Origin: Mycoplasmatota bacterium
GTDB taxonomy: Bacteria; Bacillota_I; Bacilli_A; Haloplasmatales; Haloplasmataceae
Length of the DNA: 64,000 nucleotides
Direction of reading: 5' to 3'
NCBI GenBank assembly: GCA_018394295.1
Contig: CP074573.1
Span: 2,301,156 to 2,365,155 of the forward strand
Both the position numbers and the translations under genes were made by a program. Within the stretch, counting starts at the first letter, position 1. Every line of letters begins with the position of its first letter. Below the pieces are notes generated by a model, which worked only from the letters and a program-made list of their open reading frames with translations, was not told where the DNA came from and made no database searches. Below are positions 31,783 through 39,889 of the stretch, one piece after another.

Positions 31783-31854
31783 GTTCCCCCCCTAAAACTA
31801 ATAATATAATTTATTATACCATAATAAATCACCTATTTTTTTCAAAAAAAACAA

Positions 31855-31885
31855 AAAATGCATTCCAGATGATTTAGGAAAGCAT
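31855..31885 (-). terminator. Terminator after nagB
   Basis: AAATGCATTCC and GGAAAGCATTT pair with one bulge or mismatch; T-run on the minus strand. Confidence 0.7.
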
Positions 31886-31915
31886 TTTATATATATAAAA
31901 CTATTCAGTTTCATA

Positions 31916-32638
31916 TCACAATTTAGAAGCAGCCTCTTCATCTACATAAACAGTAACATTATCATGCATTTGAAGCGCTGAGGCAGGACAACTAGAATCA
32001 AGTGGTCCTTTTACCATTTGATAAACAGCATCCGCTTTATTCTTACCTGATGCCACTAAGATAATCTTATTAGAATTTAATATATTTTGAATTCCCATCG
32101 TAACAGCATGTTTAGGGACTTCTTCAATTGATGCAAAAAATCTTGCATTATCACTTCTTGTTTTCTCATCTAATTTTACATAATGGGTTGTAGATTGAAA
32201 TGAAGTTCCTGGTTCATTAAACCCTATGTGCCCATTACTACCAATTCCTAATATTTGAATATCAATTTGATTCTCTTCTAACATACGATTATATGAATCA
32301 CATTCAGAATCAATATCAGAAATAGAACCATTAGGAATATGAATATTTTCTTGCTTAATATCGATATGTTTAAATAAATGTTTCATCATAAAATGATAAT
32401 AGCTTTGTGAATGATCTTGATTAATACCATAATATTCATCTAAATTGAAAGTTTTAATATTTTGGTATGATGTATGATGGTTTTGATAATCTTTAATCAT
32501 CTCATCATAAATCCCAATAGGAGAACTCCCTGTTGCTAGGCCGATAATAGAATTTGAATCTTCTTTTACTTGATTAATCACAGCTTCAGCTGCTGCTTTA
32601 CTTAATGTTTCATAATTTTTAAATACTTTTACTTCCAC
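31916..32638 (-). CDS. nagB: Glucosamine-6-phosphate deaminase
   Basis: Converts glucosamine-6-phosphate to fructose-6-phosphate and ammonia. Characteristic segments are IGLATGSSPIGIYDEM, TFNLDEYYGI, ILGIGSNGHIGFNEPGT and VTMGIQNIL. The 240-residue length is normal for Gram-positive NagB. It starts with GTG three bases after the nagA stop, with AGGAG upstream, so the pair is one operon for using N-acetylglucosamine. Confidence 0.96.
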   Translation of the reverse strand: MEVKVFKNYETLSKAAAEAVINQVKEDSNSIIGLATGSSPIGIYDEMIKDYQNHHTSYQNIKTFNLDEYYGINQDHSQSYYHFMMKHLFKHIDIKQENIHIPNGSISDIDSECDSYNRMLEENQIDIQILGIGSNGHIGFNEPGTSFQSTTHYVKLDEKTRSDNARFFASIEEVPKHAVTMGIQNILNSNKIILVASGKNKADAVYQMVKGPLDSSCPASALQMHDNVTVYVDEEAASKL

Positions 32639-32640
32639 AA

Positions 32641-33792
32641 TTATACTCCTTTTTGATAAACTATTTTTCCTTTAACAATTGTCATCAAAATATCTAAATC
32701 TTTATCTAATATAACTAAATCAGCATCTTTACCAACTTCAATGCTTCCTTTTTTATCGTAAATATTTAATTTCTTAGCAGGATTTGTTGATGCCATTAAT
32801 ACTGCATCTTCTAAACTAATTCCTAAAAATTTTATTGAATTCTTTACCGCATCAATCATTTTTAACACACTACCAGCTAGCGTCTTATCAATTAGTCTTG
32901 CTTCATTATTTTCAACAAATACTTTTTGACCACCTAATTCATATTCACCATCTTCTAATCCTTTAGCACGCATTGAATCAGTAATTAAAGTTATATTTTC
33001 TTTACCCTTATTATTATAAAGTAATTCTACTGCTTTAGGATGTACATGTATTCCATCTACAATCACTTCAGCGTTTAATTTTTGATGTAAAAAACTTCCT
33101 CCAACAACACCAATTTCACGGTGGTGAATACCTGTCATCGCATTAAAACAGTGGGTTACAGAACAAGCTCCTTCTTCAATCGCTTGAACTGTTTCTAAGT
33201 AATTAGCTTTTGTATGTCCAATTGAAGCAATAATATTATTTTCTTTACAAAAACGTATTAAGTCATAGCCCCCTTCTGCTTCAGGTGCTATTGTTACGAT
33301 TTTGATATGATTACCACTCGCTTCTTGATATTTTTTAAATTGAGCGATACTAGGATTGACAATATATTCTTTAGGTTGAGCTCCACATGCTTTTTCATTA
33401 ATAAATGGACCTTCAAGATGAACCCCTAAAACTTCAGCTCCACTAGAATCTTTAAGTTTCATATACTCATTAACATTTTGAAGCGCATCAGTAACTACAG
33501 TTTCTTTTTGTGTCATTGTCGTTGCTAAGAAACTAGTTGTCCCCTCTTTTACCAAGGTAGTAGACATGTTACGTAAACTATCAATACTACTATCCATTAC
33601 ATCAGATCCATTAGCTCCATGTATATGTTCATCAATAAATCCAGGAACAACAATAACATCCTCATTAAAACAAATTCCCTCAATCGCTTGACTAGAACTA
33701 ATACGTTTAATCTTCCCATCTTCAATTTCTATATTGCCATTCAAATATCCTTGAGGTGTTAATAATTTCACATTTTTTATTCCTTTTAGCAT
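32641..33792 (-). CDS. nagA: N-acetylglucosamine-6-phosphate deacetylase
   Basis: An amidohydrolase that removes acetate from GlcNAc-6-P. Metal ligands and active-site segments are PGFIDEHIHGANG, HLEGPFINEKACGAQ, IGHTKANY, THCFNAMTGIHHRE and LITDSMRAKG. The 383-residue length is typical. GGAGGG lies before the ATG. A promoter whose -35 overlaps a GntR-type dyad is just upstream, fitting control by NagR encoded next door. Confidence 0.96.
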   Translation of the reverse strand: MLKGIKNVKLLTPQGYLNGNIEIEDGKIKRISSSQAIEGICFNEDVIVVPGFIDEHIHGANGSDVMDSSIDSLRNMSTTLVKEGTTSFLATTMTQKETVVTDALQNVNEYMKLKDSSGAEVLGVHLEGPFINEKACGAQPKEYIVNPSIAQFKKYQEASGNHIKIVTIAPEAEGGYDLIRFCKENNIIASIGHTKANYLETVQAIEEGACSVTHCFNAMTGIHHREIGVVGGSFLHQKLNAEVIVDGIHVHPKAVELLYNNKGKENITLITDSMRAKGLEDGEYELGGQKVFVENNEARLIDKTLAGSVLKMIDAVKNSIKFLGISLEDAVLMASTNPAKKLNIYDKKGSIEVGKDADLVILDKDLDILMTIVKGKIVYQKGV

Positions 33793-33824
33793 CCTATTCC
33801 CTCCTATCTAATTTATCTAATCCT

Positions 33825-33855
33825 ATTATATACTATTCAACTTATCTATACAAGT
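33825..33855 (-). promoter_or_regulatory. nagAB promoter with overlapping NagR-type operator
   Basis: On the minus strand the near-palindrome ACTTGTATAGATAAGT (33840-33855) contains a -35 TTGTAT, and TATAAT follows after exactly 17 bases (33825-33830). HutC-subfamily GntR proteins typically bind ACTTGTATATACAAGT-like sites, so occupancy would block RNA polymerase. A second half-site-rich stretch (GATTAGACAAGT) lies just upstream. Confidence 0.65.
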
Positions 33856-33873
33856 GATTAGACAAGTAAAAAT

Positions 33874-33897
33874 AAAAAAACTACCCAAAAGGTAGTC
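33874..33897 (-). terminator. Terminator after nagR
   Basis: ACTACC and GGTAGT form a stem with a T-run on the minus strand, immediately after the nagR stop. Confidence 0.7.
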
Positions 33898-34607
33898 TAT
33901 CTTACTGCATGTTGTATAAATCGATATTGGTCTGCTCGATAATAAGACTTTACATATTCAAAAGGTCGTCCATTATCTAAAAAAGAATTTAATGAGATAT
34001 GTAAAACTGGTGCAGTTTTAGATATTCCTAAATAATCAGCGATTTCATTTGTTGCTAGCCTTGCTTCAATTGTTTGAATACTGTAATTAATTTTTAAATG
34101 TAGTTCTTCTTCTATATACTGATAAAAGGATCCATCCATGATATCTTCATTAATTACCTTAAACAAACGATAGGGTACATACAATTGTTCAAATAATACA
34201 GGAATATCATCACCATAACGTATTCTTTCAACTAAATACACTAATTCATCTTTATTCAAAAATAATTTAGCACTCACTTCTTCATCTGCTGGTATTAAAT
34301 CTATAGATATAATTTTATTGGTTACCTTACGGTTCATTTGATTCATTTCCTCTGTAAAACTGATTAACCCTTGAATCTTTTTATCAATCTTTACTGAATT
34401 AACAAATGTACCTTTCCCTTTATGCTTATACACATAACCTTCATTAACTAAATCATTCAATGCTTGTCTAACCGTCATCCTTGAAACATTATATTTTTCT
34501 TTTAATTCATTTTCACTCGGAATCATATCCCCTTGTTGTAATAAACCATTTTTTATTTGATGTTTAATATCATTTTCAATCACTTGATATATCGGTATAT
34601 TCTTCAT
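33897..34607 (-). CDS. nagR: GntR-family (HutC/UTRA) regulator, NagR-like
   Basis: The N-terminal winged helix has the GntR pattern IPSENELKEKYNVSRMTVRQALNDLVNEGYV, and the UTRA effector domain fills residues 90-236 (SAKLFLNKDELVYLVERIR ... FEYVKSYYRADQYRF). In relatives, amino-sugar phosphates release the protein from DNA. It is next to nagAB, with the operator between them, so it very likely represses that operon. It has its own terminator. Confidence 0.9.
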   Translation of the reverse strand: MKNIPIYQVIENDIKHQIKNGLLQQGDMIPSENELKEKYNVSRMTVRQALNDLVNEGYVYKHKGKGTFVNSVKIDKKIQGLISFTEEMNQMNRKVTNKIISIDLIPADEEVSAKLFLNKDELVYLVERIRYGDDIPVLFEQLYVPYRLFKVINEDIMDGSFYQYIEEELHLKINYSIQTIEARLATNEIADYLGISKTAPVLHISLNSFLDNGRPFEYVKSYYRADQYRFIQHAVR

Positions 34608-34685
34608 ATTATAACCTCTCTAATCTTAGAACTATTAATCTTCTCATACTTGTAATATTACCATATCAACATCCAATAAGTAAAG

Positions 34686-34704
34686 ACTTCCTAATATTGG
34701 AAGT
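34686..34704. promoter_or_regulatory. Palindrome upstream of nagR
   Basis: ACTTCC, seven bases, GGAAGT lies about 80 bases upstream of nagR and 19 bases past the end of the DUF421 gene. Without a T-run it is a weak terminator and could be an operator. It is not the same as the nagA site. Confidence 0.35.
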
Positions 34705-34722
34705 GATTAATACAAGACTTAA

Positions 34723-35412
34723 TCAATTTTTAATATCTACAAATAAACTTCCATCAGGTTGTAATTCTGCATAAAACACATCTTCTACTTTATCTATTCC
34801 ATGATTGTGAAGTTGTTCATATAACCAATCATAAGATAAATTCAGTTCTTTCATATTTTTTCTAACAATAAAACCAGAAATAATTATTTGAGTAGGCATA
34901 TATAATTGTGGTTCAGGTATAATATCTATATCTTTTTTAATTAAGGCTTGTTTATCTGGTTTTTTTAGAATAGTCAATTCACCATTCGGTTCAACAATCG
35001 CATAGTCAATATCCATGATTGAAAACACATCTTTTTCTCTCATTAAAGTCAGTAAATTATCCATATCTAGTCTTAATTTTTTTAAAGTCTTATGTTGTAG
35101 TTCACCCTTTTTTATCACAATAGATGGTTCTCCATCCAAAAAAACACGTGCTTTAGGAAACTTTATGACAAGTACATCAACCACATAAGTTAATAAACAC
35201 CACCAAATTAATGATGATATCGTTTGAACAAAATCTTCACCTTCTAATGTAACAATATTCGCCGCAATAGACCCAATCGTTATCCCAGTAATATAATTAA
35301 AAAAAGTTAATTGAGACATTTGTTTTTTTCCCAAGGATCTTGTAAGTAATAAGAGGACTAAAAAAGATAATGTTGTACTTAAGAGTGCCTGTATCAAATA
35401 ATTTCCATTCAT
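34723..35412 (-). CDS. DUF421 membrane protein (YetF/YdfS-like)
   Basis: Three N-terminal hydrophobic segments (LIQALLSTTLSFLVLLLLTR, FFNYITGITIGSIAANIV, SLIWWCLLTYVVDVLVI) precede a soluble domain. The DUF421 hallmarks are LGKKQMSQLTFFNYITGI, LDGEPSIVIKKGEL and LRLDMDNLLTLMREK. The family is common in Bacillota and includes spore proteins, but its biochemical role is not settled. It is transcribed away from the tRNA-Leu gene. Confidence 0.88.
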   Translation of the reverse strand: MNGNYLIQALLSTTLSFLVLLLLTRSLGKKQMSQLTFFNYITGITIGSIAANIVTLEGEDFVQTISSLIWWCLLTYVVDVLVIKFPKARVFLDGEPSIVIKKGELQHKTLKKLRLDMDNLLTLMREKDVFSIMDIDYAIVEPNGELTILKKPDKQALIKKDIDIIPEPQLYMPTQIIISGFIVRKNMKELNLSYDWLYEQLHNHGIDKVEDVFYAELQPDGSLFVDIKN

Positions 35413-35519
35413 GTTATCACCTTCAATTTATTTTTTACACACTTTTCCAATATATTCATCAAAAAAAAATGTAAAACCTGTTTACATTTTTTAAATCAAA
35501 GTGTATAATGTAAAAGCAT

Positions 35520-35606
35520 GCCAGCGTGGCGGAATTGGTAGACGCAGTGGACTCAAAATCCACCGGAGTCAAATCCTTACGGGTTCGAGTCCCGTCGCTG
35601 GTACCA
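35520..35606 (+). tRNA. tRNA-Leu(CAA), prophage integration site
   Basis: A complete class II tRNA with long variable arm and encoded CCA. Acceptor stem GCCAGCG/CGCTGGT (G-U at the first pair), anticodon stem GTGGA/TCCAC with loop CTCAAAA, anticodon CAA. Its last 55 bases recur exactly at 50123-50177, so the gene remains whole after integration of the element. Confidence 0.97.
35552..35606 (+). repeat. attL: left copy of the 55-bp att repeat
   Basis: The 3' part of tRNA-Leu from the anticodon loop to CCA. It is identical to 50123-50177; the bases just outside differ on both sides. Confidence 0.93.
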
Positions 35607-35631
35607 TGATTTTAAGACTACCTCAACACAC

Positions 35632-35646
35632 GTCCGTTTAACGGAC
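35632..35646. repeat. Perfect 15-bp palindrome beside attL
   Basis: GTCCGTTTAACGGAC lies 26 bases inside the element from attL. No T-run follows. It could help fold the tRNA transcript end or bind the regulator or integrase. Confidence 0.45.
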
Positions 35647-35727
35647 ATCATAAGTAAATTATATACTATGATTTCTTATAAATCAACTATAATTTACAAA
35701 AAATTTAATTGAGGGAGGTATTTTTAA

Positions 35728-35934
35728 ATGAGACTAAAACAAATACGAAAAAAATTAAATTTAAAACAAGAAGATATTGCAAAAATTATTAATTTAAAAC
35801 GCAATAACATATCAAGAATAGAAAATGGAATACAAACATTAAATAATGAACAAATAGTTGAAATATGTAAAACATTAAAAATATCAGCAGATTATCTTTT
35901 AGGATTAGTTGATGAAAACACAGAAAATGAATAA
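35728..35934 (+). CDS. XRE-family helix-turn-helix regulator of the prophage
   Basis: A 68-residue Cro/CI-type protein consisting almost only of the HTH domain (LKQIRKKLNLKQEDIAKIIN ... NNISRIENGIQT) and ending ISADYLLGLVDENTENE. GGGAGG lies upstream. It is divergent in direction from the main gene block and sits beside attL, where lysogeny regulators are expected. Related sequence occurs at 50301 and as a broken fragment at 63.84 kb. Confidence 0.88.
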   Translation: MRLKQIRKKLNLKQEDIAKIINLKRNNISRIENGIQTLNNEQIVEICKTLKISADYLLGLVDENTENE

Positions 35935-35942
35935 CACAACTT

Positions 35943-35967
35943 AGAAAGTCATCACGAATGACTTTTT
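35943..35967 (+). terminator. Terminator after the HTH gene
   Basis: AAGTCAT and ATGACTT form a short stem followed by a long T-run. Confidence 0.75.
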
Positions 35968-35999
35968 TTTATTTACAAAAGAAAGGAGGATAATTAAAT

Positions 36000-36422
36000 A
36001 TGAAATTCAAAAAATTAACAACTAAAATTGATTTAAACGAATTAAGAAAATGTCAATTAAACTTAACTAAAATTTATAAACCTGATCTTTATTATTATTC
36101 ATATAAATACGAAACTACTATAGACAACATACTTAATATACGTAGTCATATTTTAAATGCTAATCAATTTAATTTAATATTACTAATAATCAATAATAAT
36201 GATCAAGATATATTTAATAAAGACATTAGCCTATTAACCTATGAACGCCCTTATCAATTAGAACATATAGAAAAAATAGATGAAGATATTTATTATTGCA
36301 ATATTTTTTTAGACGAGATAAACTATATAGAAAATAAACTTAATCCAGATCAAATAGAAATAATAAAAAGAACTGACATGAAAATAGATAAAGAAAACAC
36401 ATCAAAAGTTATTCCATGGTAA
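36000..36422 (+). CDS. Hypothetical prophage protein (140 aa)
   Basis: AAAGGAGGATAA precedes the ATG, and a strong terminator follows, so this is a real single-gene unit. The protein is hydrophilic, rich in Asn, Asp, Ile and Tyr, without signal or membrane segments. I recognise no family. Its position next to the regulator suggests an accessory or regulatory role rather than structure. Confidence 0.65.
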   Translation: MKFKKLTTKIDLNELRKCQLNLTKIYKPDLYYYSYKYETTIDNILNIRSHILNANQFNLILLIINNNDQDIFNKDISLLTYERPYQLEHIEKIDEDIYYCNIFLDEINYIENKLNPDQIEIIKRTDMKIDKENTSKVIPW

Positions 36423-36423
36423 A

Positions 36424-36457
36424 CTAAAGGTAGAGACTAAACTCTACCTTTTTTTTT
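36424..36457 (+). terminator. Terminator after the 36000 gene
   Basis: GGTAGAG and CTCTACC form a stem followed by at least eight T. Confidence 0.8.
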
Positions 36458-36514
36458 ATATTACTGTTAATAATTAAAATTACTAAAATAATCATTCTTA
36501 ATTTAATAAATTTT

Positions 36515-37864
36515 TTATTTCTTTATCATCAGGTAACTGACACTATATCCCCAAAAAACTTTTTTTATAATATGATTTATTTCATTATCATTAAATTTAC
36601 ATCTAGATAAAAACATAGCATAAGTCAAATACTCTAATATTTTAATATCAAATATTTGAAATTGATCAAATTGTGTATCATAATTTTCATGAACAATATC
36701 ATTTCTTATATCACATACTTTTTTAGCATAAGAAAATAAATCATCATAATCTAAATACTTATACTCTAAAGTACCCTCTATACATTTTTTATATTTTTGT
36801 AAACTATTTATAATTTTTTCAATAGTTTTAACTCTTTTACCAATATTTCCAATTACACTTTTAGCATCTAATAAACATTTCTTCTCATTTTCATTAAAAT
36901 AGTCACAATTGATTTCATTAATCTTATTTAATAAAATTTTTTTTATACCTTTCAAACTAGAATCTTTATGGTTTTTTGTATTATCATATATTTTATTGTA
37001 TTCACTTTCAAATGCAGAAAAAATTAAAAAATATCTTATGACGTCAATATCAAATAAGTCATCATATTTATTAGGCAAATGTTTTACATAAAAACATTTA
37101 TCATCTACAAGAGTTTGAAAGATATCAGAAATATGATTATTTGTTAGTAAAAAACTAGCATTATATGAAGAACTAGAAATTACATCATTACTTTCTATAT
37201 TTGCATACAAATATCCTATTTTATTTTTTTCATTATCATCAATTCCTTTTAAAATTATTTTATTAAAACTAACATTTTTTCTATATGACATCATTTGTAA
37301 AAATTTTAATACAATGTCAAAAATTTGAAATGATATATCTAAATTACTAATTTTATTTAATTGAAAATTTAAAATAGTATTTAGTTTTAAATCACTTCTT
37401 ATACCATCTTTCAAAATATTTCCAACACTTATACTTGATTTGATTCTAATATCTTCAAGATAAAAATTAAAATCCAAAATATCTATTGACTTATATAATA
37501 AATCTTGATTTTGTATACCTTTCCTTTTATTAAACCAAAAATAATCAATTGGACTAATGTAATCAGTTAAATAATTTGACTCAAAACTAATTTCTTTGAA
37601 ATTTTTAATACCATATGATCTAATATAGTATTTTAAAATAAATTCAATATCATTATTACAGTAGTGAGAATATTTTACATTAGCATAAATAATTTCTGAA
37701 GTTACTTCTTCGATAATTGTTATATTAAAATTATACTTAAAAATATACTGTCGCATATATTTTCTATCCGTTTCATTGTCTATACTTACGGTGATTCTAA
37801 ATTTATCAAATACAATATGTGATGTTATATTAAATTTATCTTCAAAATTAATTTTAGCTTTCAT
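36515..37864 (-). CDS. HEPN-domain protein resembling ApeA anti-phage proteins
   Basis: The 449-residue protein has a beta-rich N-terminal half of unknown fold and an alpha-helical C-terminal region. In the latter, CDIRNDIVHEN carries the R-N-x3-H motif of HEPN ribonucleases. The helix starting FLIFSAFESEY and the following long helices fit the ApeA family layout (N-terminal domain plus HEPN). ApeA members act in anti-phage defence, probably by RNA cleavage. It is the last gene of the minus-strand block, nearest attL, a usual place for cargo. The family call rests on motif and layout only. Confidence 0.6.
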   Translation of the reverse strand: MKAKINFEDKFNITSHIVFDKFRITVSIDNETDRKYMRQYIFKYNFNITIIEEVTSEIIYANVKYSHYCNNDIEFILKYYIRSYGIKNFKEISFESNYLTDYISPIDYFWFNKRKGIQNQDLLYKSIDILDFNFYLEDIRIKSSISVGNILKDGIRSDLKLNTILNFQLNKISNLDISFQIFDIVLKFLQMMSYRKNVSFNKIILKGIDDNEKNKIGYLYANIESNDVISSSSYNASFLLTNNHISDIFQTLVDDKCFYVKHLPNKYDDLFDIDVIRYFLIFSAFESEYNKIYDNTKNHKDSSLKGIKKILLNKINEINCDYFNENEKKCLLDAKSVIGNIGKRVKTIEKIINSLQKYKKCIEGTLEYKYLDYDDLFSYAKKVCDIRNDIVHENYDTQFDQFQIFDIKILEYLTYAMFLSRCKFNDNEINHIIKKVFWGYSVSYLMIKK

Positions 37865-37971
37865 ATTTCACCTCAATATAATATATTATTTATCAAAATT
37901 AACATTTTAAAAAATGAATAACTTTTCAGATTAACATAATTACAATTATAAGAAGATAACAAAATAGTTTC

Positions 37972-38118
37972 TTAATCTTGTTCAATTAAAGAATTATATA
38001 TCAATTCAATAAAATGTTCTGGTTTTAAAGGAACTATTGAATTATCAATTTTAGATTTTTCAACAACATCAAACCATTTTTCAATTGCATCTTGTATTAA
38101 GTCACATTTTTCACACAT
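37972..38118 (-). CDS. Small hypothetical prophage protein (48 aa)
   Basis: AAGGAGATAATTTT precedes an ATG encoding MCEKCDLIQDAIEKWFDVVE and ending LIYNSLIEQD. The N-terminal CEKC is a possible metal half-site. The gene is acidic and hydrophilic. Its excellent ribosome site supports it; function is unknown. Confidence 0.6.
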   Translation of the reverse strand: MCEKCDLIQDAIEKWFDVVEKSKIDNSIVPLKPEHFIELIYNSLIEQD

Positions 38119-38137
38119 AAAATTATCTCCTTAAGTT

Positions 38138-38755
38138 TTATTTATTATCTTCTTTTAATTTTAATAATAAATCAGTTTTCTTTAATATCATTGGAAATGA
38201 AGGTATCAAAAGAGAAACAATATAATCATCAAATAAATTTACATTTTTCATAATTGCAAATATTACCATATAACAAAAACATACAATATATAACATTGTA
38301 AATATTATATAATAAAAATAAGCACAATAATTTTTGTCATATTTTTCCTGATACTTTTCCTTAGTTTTTAAACAATAGAAATGAAAAGTAAATAAAATTA
38401 ACATTACATATAAATTAATTATATATAACTCTTGTATATATAATCTAAATATTCCATAAAAAATAACAAAGCATAGTACTGTAAGAAACAGCCTTAAGAT
38501 AATATGTTTTTGTATATTAGTAGTAATTTTTTTTGCACACATATAAATTAAGTTATACATTTTATTGTAATAATTAAGTATTAGAAGTGCTATATATAAA
38601 AATATTATAAGTAATAAAAGCGCAGTTAAATATTTTAAATCATCACCAACTAAATTATTGATATCTTTTACGAAAAACAACCAAAAAAAGAATAAGTATA
38701 TTATAGAATGCTTTGATAATATTTTGTTATACCATTTATTTTTATTCTTAAACAT
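38138..38755 (-). CDS. Multi-pass membrane protein of the prophage
   Basis: The protein is about 205 residues with about five hydrophobic segments, for example IIYLFFFWLFF, YLTALLLLIIFLYIALLIL, LTVLCFVIFYGIFRLYI, LYVMLILFTFHFYCL and YIIFTMLYIVCFCYMVIFAI. Its charged C-terminus ends LLLKLKEDNK. It lies between the integrase and the HEPN gene, so it may be a partner of the defence gene or a superinfection-exclusion protein. The start is the ATG at 38755 (a TTG five codons up is possible). No family is recognised. Confidence 0.6.
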   Translation of the reverse strand: MFKNKNKWYNKILSKHSIIYLFFFWLFFVKDINNLVGDDLKYLTALLLLIIFLYIALLILNYYNKMYNLIYMCAKKITTNIQKHIILRLFLTVLCFVIFYGIFRLYIQELYIINLYVMLILFTFHFYCLKTKEKYQEKYDKNYCAYFYYIIFTMLYIVCFCYMVIFAIMKNVNLFDDYIVSLLIPSFPMILKKTDLLLKLKEDNK

Positions 38756-38912
38756 AAACTCTTCCCCCAACCTACTTGAAATAATAATCGAAATACTATA
38801 ATTAATAATAATATATATTATAATTTTTAGATTAATTAAATTATAACACGAAAACTAGGCTTTTCACCTAGTTTTTTTTAACTAATATCAAATTATTTCA
38901 ACAAAAATTTTA

Positions 38913-39788
38913 TTATGAATATAAATTATGACTATGTTTCTCGTAATCATTTTTCAAATGCTTAAAAGACATATGAAGATATATTTCTGTAGTTTTTAAT
39001 GATGTATGTCCTAATAACTGTTGCAAAGATACCAATGAACCACCACTTTCAAGAAATAATGTCGCAAATGTATGACGTAACATATGAGGATGAAATTTTT
39101 CAATTTTACAATATTCTTTAATTCGATTAAATAAACTCCTAATATTATCATAATTATAATACTTATAAGTTCTATAATTCCATAATAAATATTTACGTTC
39201 AGGTAATAATGATATATATTTTATCATTAATTCTTTAGTTAAATGAGTAAAAAATACAATTCTTTCTTGTTTAGTTTTTGTCTTAGTTAATAAAATCATA
39301 TTATTATCAAAATCAATATTATTAATTTCAATATTTAATAATTCATTATTTCTTACTCCAGTATCCAATAATAAAAATATAATTAATTTTTCAGATAATT
39401 CTACTGGATTATCATCATTAAATCTTAACATAAAAGTAATAATTTTTCTTAAATCACTTTCTTTTACTAAATCAAATCGTTTTTTATCTTCTTTTAATTT
39501 TTCTAAATTAAATAAATAATCATTATTAATATTATTAAAATAAAATACTCTTTTTAATAGATTAATTTTTTTATTTAATGTAATATTTTTACAATTATTA
39601 TGATTCTTAAAATATAAAATCATTTGATTTATAGCCAAATCATCAATATCTTCAATTAATACAACTCCTTTCATCTTAAAATAATTCAACATCGGTTTTA
39701 AATGTTTACATTCATATTTATAAGTATTAATACTTTTTACTAATTCTGAATGTAATAAATAATTTGTTACTGCATTTTCTAATAACAT
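38913..39788 (-). CDS. int: Tyrosine recombinase (integrase)
   Basis: XerC/D-like, 291 residues. The N-terminal SAM-like DNA-binding domain (residues 1-95) is followed by the catalytic domain: Arg in LLDTGVRNNELL, Lys in LTKTKTKQERIV, HPHMLRHTFATLF (His and Arg), LGHTSLKTTEIYLHM (His and nucleophile Tyr). It should join attP to the tRNA-Leu attB. Unusually it is not adjacent to an att site but lies 3.3 kb inside, between rep and the membrane-protein gene. Confidence 0.92.
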   Translation of the reverse strand: MLLENAVTNYLLHSELVKSINTYKYECKHLKPMLNYFKMKGVVLIEDIDDLAINQMILYFKNHNNCKNITLNKKINLLKRVFYFNNINNDYLFNLEKLKEDKKRFDLVKESDLRKIITFMLRFNDDNPVELSEKLIIFLLLDTGVRNNELLNIEINNIDFDNNMILLTKTKTKQERIVFFTHLTKELMIKYISLLPERKYLLWNYRTYKYYNYDNIRSLFNRIKEYCKIEKFHPHMLRHTFATLFLESGGSLVSLQQLLGHTSLKTTEIYLHMSFKHLKNDYEKHSHNLYS

Positions 39789-39805
39789 ATACTTTCATCC
39801 TTTCA

Positions 39806-39832
39806 TAAAAATAAAAGGTAGTGCAAACTACC
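39806..39832 (-). terminator. Terminator after rep
   Basis: GGTAGT and ACTACC around a four-base loop, with TTTTATTTTT after it on the minus strand. It separates the replication genes from the integrase. Confidence 0.7.
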
Positions 39833-39889
39833 CTTCATAATTATAAAATACATTGTAGTCCATAATACTGCAGCTGCACAATGAACATC

